A stretch of 17,303 nucleotides of DNA, taken from positions 1-17,303 of the forward strand of contig URFU01000035.1 in assembly GCA_900547125.1 (NCBI GenBank), in the 5' to 3' direction. Source of the DNA: an uncultured Collinsella sp. (lineage in GTDB: Bacteria > Actinomycetota > Coriobacteriia > Coriobacteriales > Coriobacteriaceae). Every line of letters starts with the position of its first letter. Position 1 is the stretch's first letter. Below are positions 14,249-17,303 of the stretch, piece by piece. Position numbers and translations under genes: made by a program. The notes beneath the pieces are model-generated. The model made no database searches and was not told the DNA's origin. It saw nothing but the letters and a program-made list of their open reading frames with translations.

Positions 14249-15256
14249 ATGGAAGACCCCATCCAGGCCGAGATAATCCTGTACCAGTCCGAGGGGACAA
14301 ACGTGCCGGTACAGGTCTACTACAAGGACGAGACCCTTTGGGTCTCACAGGCGGCGATGGCCGAGCTGTTCGACGTCTCCGTCTCGACGATTTCCGAGCA
14401 TCTCGTCAACATCTTCGCCAGCGGGGAACTACAAAAGGCCAGTTCAACTAGTTTTTCCGGTTTTTCCGGAAAAACCTCCCCAAAGGGCGGCAGACCGAAA
14501 ACCTACTACAATCTCGATGCCGTTATCGCCGTCGGGTACCGTGTCAACTCGATGCGCGCGACCCGCTTCCGCCAGTGGGCGACGGCTACCCTCAGGGAGT
14601 ACATCACCAAGGGCTTCGTCCTCAACGACGACATGCTCAAGAACGGCCGGCCCTTCGGCAAGGATTACTTCGACGAGTTGCTCGCCCGCATCCGCGACAT
14701 CCGCGCGAGCGAGCGGCGCGTGTGGCTCAAGATCACCGACATCTTCCAGGAGTGCAGCTTCGACTACGACAGGGACTCAACCATGGCCAAGAACTTCTAC
14801 GCCGCGGTCCAGAACAAGATGCACTACGCCGTCACCGGGCACACCGCGGCCGAGATCGTCCAGGGGCGCTCCGACCCGTCCAAGCCTAACATGGGACTCA
14901 CGTCATGGAAGGATGGCCCCAAGGGGCGCATCCACTCCTCGGACGTCACCGTAGCCAAGAACTACCTGTCCGAGGACGAGATCAGGCAGCTGAACCGCCT
15001 CGTCACGATGCTGCTCGACACACTCGAGGACAGGGCCGAGCGGCACGTCCTGACGAGCATGGAGGACTGCGAACATCTGCTCGACGGCTTCCTGACATTC
15101 AGCGGGCGCGAGGTGCTCAAGGGCCTCGGCAACCGCAACAAGAAGACGGCGGACAAGATCGCCAAGGAGCGCTTCCACGAGTTCCAGAAGCTCCAAGACA
15201 AGACCTACGAGAACGACTTCGAGCGCATGGCGAAGCGCCTGAACGGCAAGGCGTAA
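14249..15256 (+). CDS. rhuM: RhuM-family protein
   Basis: 335 aa, usual RhuM length. Family blocks are clear: VPVQVYYKDETLWVSQAAMAELF with a helix-turn-helix-like SVSTISEHLVNIF, then YYNLDAVIAVGYRVNS, RFRQWATATLREYI and KGFVLNDDMLKNG, then FYAAVQNKMHYAVTGHTAAEIV. RhuM proteins are common on mobile elements and within type I restriction loci; biochemical function is not established, though DNA binding is plausible. Residues about 66-83 (SSTSFSGFSGKTSPKGG) look like a low-complexity insert and are encoded by a palindrome. RBS AGAGGAAG. The position next to an integrase fits an accessory role. Confidence 0.9.
   Translation: MEDPIQAEIILYQSEGTNVPVQVYYKDETLWVSQAAMAELFDVSVSTISEHLVNIFASGELQKASSTSFSGFSGKTSPKGGRPKTYYNLDAVIAVGYRVNSMRATRFRQWATATLREYITKGFVLNDDMLKNGRPFGKDYFDELLARIRDIRASERRVWLKITDIFQECSFDYDRDSTMAKNFYAAVQNKMHYAVTGHTAAEIVQGRSDPSKPNMGLTSWKDGPKGRIHSSDVTVAKNYLSEDEIRQLNRLVTMLLDTLEDRAERHVLTSMEDCEHLLDGFLTFSGREVLKGLGNRNKKTADKIAKERFHEFQKLQDKTYENDFERMAKRLNGKA
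14451..14476. repeat. Palindrome with tandem copy inside rhuM
   Basis: GGTTTTTCCGGAAAAACC (14459-14476) is a perfect 18-bp palindrome, preceded by a direct copy of its left arm (GTTTTTCC, 14451-14458). It lies in frame and encodes SFSGFSGKT. Confidence 0.8.
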
Positions 15257-15292
15257 CGGACAGCACGCGGGCCGACAAAGCGCCAGTTATTC

Positions 15293-15320
15293 CCCATTTT
15301 CGTGGGGTCGCGAAAATGGG
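15293..15320. repeat. 10-bp inverted repeat after rhuM
   Basis: CCCATTTTCG (15293-15302) and CGAAAATGGG (15311-15320) pair perfectly across 8 nt. It is 36 bp past the rhuM stop with no T run on either strand, so it is more likely a protein site or RNA stem than a classical terminator. Confidence 0.7.
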
Positions 15321-15369
15321 TGACGGCTTGACCACGCCGACGACAAACGGTATTTTTGACAGCGGTATT

Positions 15370-15397
15370 GACGCGGGGACTCCACGGGGCCCGCGTC
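15370..15397. repeat. 8-bp inverted repeat GACGCGGG/CCCGCGTC
   Basis: Perfect arms at 15370-15377 and 15390-15397 around 12 nt, immediately before the terminator-like hairpin at 15400. Confidence 0.6.
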
Positions 15398-15399
15398 CG

Positions 15400-15446
15400 G
15401 AAGAAAGGCGGCTGTCCCAGAGGGCGGCTGCCTTTCTTCGTTTATG
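15400..15446 (+). terminator. Terminator-like hairpin between rhuM and next gene
   Basis: GAAGAAAGGC (15400-15409) pairs perfectly with GCCTTTCTTC (15430-15439), with further partial pairing inside and a T-rich tail. The A-rich left arm could let it act in both directions. Confidence 0.6.
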
Positions 15447-15490
15447 AGCATCCCAACGAGAGGATAGAATCATCCACCGAGGTGATTCGG

Positions 15491-16381
15491 ATGTGGAGAC
15501 ATGTGATGGAGCGAAAAACAATAACCTTCAAATTCGAGGGCGACCTGGAAGGGGTCTCAGTCGACACGTTCACCGCGGCGCTCCTCGGCTACTCGAGGGC
15601 CGTGCAAGCTTCGGCAAGAGAACTTGATCCGAATACGGTCATCGACGTCGAGATAACCGCAACTCGCCCCGGCTGTCTGGAAGCCATTCTCCAAGCGGTC
15701 GTAAAAGACCTGCCAGGCATACTTGGGGCGCTGAGCCAAACGAGCGATCAGCTCGAGCCGGTGTTGAGCGCCTTCAAGGGTTATCTCGAGCTCCGCCGGT
15801 TCCTCGGCAAGAACGGAGCGCCGAAAAGCGTCGAGCGCGTTGGCGACGGCATCTCGGTAACCGCTGGCAACAATTCAGTCATCAACATCACGCAGAACGT
15901 CTATAAGGTCAGCGGTTCCAATGAGGTCGACTCCGCTGTTTCCTCAATGTTCGGTGCGCTCGCCGACAATGAGAAAATCGGCGGTCTTTCGATAAGCGGA
16001 AACGGTGTCGACGACTTCGAATCTTCACGAGACGACTTCGAAGACATCAGGACGGCACCCAAGTGCGAGACGGAGCAGGAGCGCGACGTCGTCATGAAGC
16101 AGCAGCACCTCAACGTCGCGAAGCCCGTACTTGAGTACAGTGACAAGCGCAAATGGGAGCTCTACTGGAACGGCCAGAAGCTCTCGGCGAACATGGGGGA
16201 CTTCGACTTCCTCGGCCAGCTCGCAAGGCGCGAGCGAACGTTCGGCATTGGGGACGACATGATTGCGGACCTGCAGCTCCGTCAACGTCGAAACGAGATC
16301 GGAGCATGGGAGAACAAGTCCGTGAGGATAACCAAGGTCCATGACCTCAAGCCTGCGCCAGAAGACCAGAAGCTGCTATAG
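15491..16381 (+). CDS. Unrecognised accessory protein with Asn/Gly-rich centre
   Basis: 296 aa from the ATG at 15491, which has GAGGTGA 5 nt upstream; the ATG at 15506 (GGAG, 7 nt) is a good alternative. The N-terminus is strand-helix-strand: ITFKFEGDLEGVSVDTFTAALLGYSRAV, then VIDVEITATRPGCLEAILQ. A helix LEPVLSAFKGYLELRRFLGK leads into VERVGDGISV and the polar segment NNSVINITQNVYKV. The layout (FEG start, helix, GDG strand, then NVYKV and a helix, C-terminal beta-rich part with KRKWELYWNG) reminds me of uncharacterised proteins found on mobile elements, but I cannot name the family with confidence. No signal peptide or membrane segment. It lies between rhuM and an integrase. Confidence 0.85.
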   Translation: MWRHVMERKTITFKFEGDLEGVSVDTFTAALLGYSRAVQASARELDPNTVIDVEITATRPGCLEAILQAVVKDLPGILGALSQTSDQLEPVLSAFKGYLELRRFLGKNGAPKSVERVGDGISVTAGNNSVINITQNVYKVSGSNEVDSAVSSMFGALADNEKIGGLSISGNGVDDFESSRDDFEDIRTAPKCETEQERDVVMKQQHLNVAKPVLEYSDKRKWELYWNGQKLSANMGDFDFLGQLARRERTFGIGDDMIADLQLRQRRNEIGAWENKSVRITKVHDLKPAPEDQKLL

Positions 16382-16405
16382 CCGGGCGCTGCAGGCATCC
16401 AACTA

Positions 16406-16430
16406 AGTTGTCAGAGATTCTTTGACAACT
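16406..16430. repeat. Inverted repeat AGTTGTCA/TGACAACT, possible recombinase site
   Basis: Perfect 8-bp arms (16406-16413, 16423-16430) around a 9-nt spacer, 53 bp upstream of the integrase start. Arm and spacer sizes are compatible with a tyrosine recombinase core site. No second copy was found in the window. Confidence 0.4.
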
Positions 16431-16444
16431 CCAGACATGGAAAA

Positions 16445-16480
16445 GCCCCGTGCGACAATCTTGACGGATCCGCACGGGGC
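16445..16480 (-). terminator. Long hairpin abutting the integrase start
   Basis: Perfect 10-bp arms GCCCCGTGCG (16445-16454) and CGCACGGGGC (16471-16480) around 16 nt. The minus strand continues CTTTT, so it may terminate minus-strand transcription. The right arm ends two bases before the integrase ATG and contains the only plausible ribosome site (ACGGGG), so it could also hide it. Confidence 0.45.
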
Positions 16481-16482
16481 AT

Positions 16483-17303
16483 ATGCCCTCCGGCAAAAAG
16501 GGAAAGGCAGGGCCATTATATGGTAACCAACGATACTTCAAGGTCAAAACTCGGCTCCAAGCGCGAAGTCGCGCCCGGAAGCGGGTGATCCGCGCGCAGG
16601 CGGGCTTCCGCGCGGACGCCCGCCTGCGCGAGTACGATGGCCAGATGTGCAACTACATCTCCCCCGTCCTGGGGAGCATCGACATCTCCGAGATAACCCA
16701 CGACATGATGCGAAGCTGCATCGAGCGCTCGGGTGCGCCGGCAAAGACCAAGACGACGCTGCGCGCCGTCATGCGCCGCGCCTTCGACGACGGCTGGGTG
16801 ACGGTTGAGCCCTTCCGCCGGCGCGTCATCGCACCCAAGGCCAAGCAGACGCCCGTGGAGCCATGGAGCATCCCCGAGGCAGCCGAGGCGCTGCGCAGGC
16901 TCGCCGCCAGCGACGACCGCGCCGATTTGGTCATAAACGCCTACCTCATCCTCGGCCTGAGCGGCCTACGCAAGGAGGGGGCGCTGGCGGTGCGCCCGTG
17001 CGACCTCAAGTTCACCACGACCTACGACTTCGCCACGGGCCAGCCGACCGTGGCGGAATACTTCGAGGTCTGCCGCGCCTACACGGACGAGGACGACGTG
17101 AAGGAGACCAAGAACGCCCATTCCGTGCGCACCGTACCGGTTTTAATGGCCGGGCGCGAGCGCCTGCACCAGATCATGGACGAGCTGCGCCCGTCTATAA
17201 CCGTCGAGGGCGGCACTTCGGTTACGGAGCAGGTGCGCGAGTGGAGCGGCCAGCGGATCGTGAACATGCGCGGCGACAACCTCGTGCGCGCCTGGCGGCG
17301 CAT
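16483..17303 (+). CDS. Tyrosine recombinase / phage-type integrase, 3' truncated by window edge
   Basis: First 273 residues, open to the end of the window. It starts MPSGKKGKAGPLYGNQRYFKVKTRL, a short arm-binding-type N-terminus. A core-binding helical region follows (LREYDGQMCNYISPVLGSIDISEITHDMM), then the catalytic domain: LGLSGLRKEGALAV with catalytic R163, and the beta-hairpin lysine K210 in ETKNAHSVRTVPV. The HxxR and Tyr boxes lie beyond the window. An in-frame TGA at 16462 limits the start to this ATG. Residues about 26-48 are unusually Arg/Ala-rich and could reflect a compensated frameshift. It probably mobilises the element carrying rhuM. Confidence 0.88.
   Translation, partial: MPSGKKGKAGPLYGNQRYFKVKTRLQARSRARKRVIRAQAGFRADARLREYDGQMCNYISPVLGSIDISEITHDMMRSCIERSGAPAKTKTTLRAVMRRAFDDGWVTVEPFRRRVIAPKAKQTPVEPWSIPEAAEALRRLAASDDRADLVINAYLILGLSGLRKEGALAVRPCDLKFTTTYDFATGQPTVAEYFEVCRAYTDEDDVKETKNAHSVRTVPVLMAGRERLHQIMDELRPSITVEGGTSVTEQVREWSGQRIVNMRGDNLVRAWRR

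Larger units (their letters stand above)
14249..17303. mobile_element. Probable left part of an integrated element
   Basis: RhuM, an unrecognised accessory protein and a tyrosine integrase in one direction, separated by hairpins, next to housekeeping genes. The element's right end lies outside the window. No tRNA or duplicated attachment site was found, so the left boundary (anywhere in 14033-14248) is a guess. Confidence 0.45.

Noticed and set aside
16445..16480. tRNA remnant or attachment site in a tRNA near the integrase
   Set aside because: It is a simple stem-loop without the arms or conserved bases of a tRNA.
16540..16560. AAAACTCGGC in the integrase resembling the REP-like motif
   Set aside because: It is a 10-base coding match without the following T-rich and GCAC parts; likely chance.

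Overview
The window is high-GC DNA with tightly packed, strongly GC-biased genes. The gene content (a sufCBDSU operon, a NifU-like/GGGtGRT pair, a sortase substrate with an MPKTG sorting signal, an orphan NadB/FrdA-like flavoprotein) suggests a gut actinobacterium of the Coriobacteriia, most likely Collinsella or a close relative. That assignment is inferred from gene content and style; there is no rRNA or tRNA here to test it.

Left part, minus strand (1-3162). An Rrf2/IscR-type regulator is followed 8 bp later by a MntA/HepT toxin-antitoxin pair whose reading frames overlap. After a 127 bp gap comes a large secreted, cell-wall-anchored protein: signal peptide, lysozyme-like domain, long Ser/Asp/Lys linker, MPKTG sorting signal. 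A terminator closes the unit.

Centre (3163-8692). A divergent control region carries a good match to an IscR type-1 operator. It leads into sufC-sufB-sufD-sufS-sufU, five genes that overlap or nearly touch and end at a strong terminator. Together they form a complete SUF iron-sulfur assembly machine: SufS takes sulfur from cysteine, SufU relays it, SufBCD is the scaffold, and the Rrf2 protein is probably the cluster-sensing repressor.

Middle right (8693-14032). A gene-poor stretch holds several degenerate copies of a hairpin-forming motif on both sides of a RAYT-like (REP-associated Y1 transposase) gene. That protein has lost its HUH histidines and carries a C-terminal helix-turn-helix. Next is a two-gene unit, a divergent NifU/IscU-like protein and a GGGtGRT-family protein, with codon use typical of abundant proteins and its own terminator. 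An FAD-dependent NadB/fumarate-reductase-like protein follows.

Right end (14033-17303). This looks like the start of an accessory or integrated element: a RhuM-family protein, a run of three inverted repeats, an unrecognised protein with an Asn/Gly-rich centre, an inverted repeat that could be a recombinase site, and a tyrosine integrase that runs off the edge.

The least described parts are the GGGtGRT/NifU-like pair, the HUH-less RAYT with its repeat family, the toxin-antitoxin pair placed inside an Fe-S regulator operon, and the unrecognised protein next to RhuM and the integrase.
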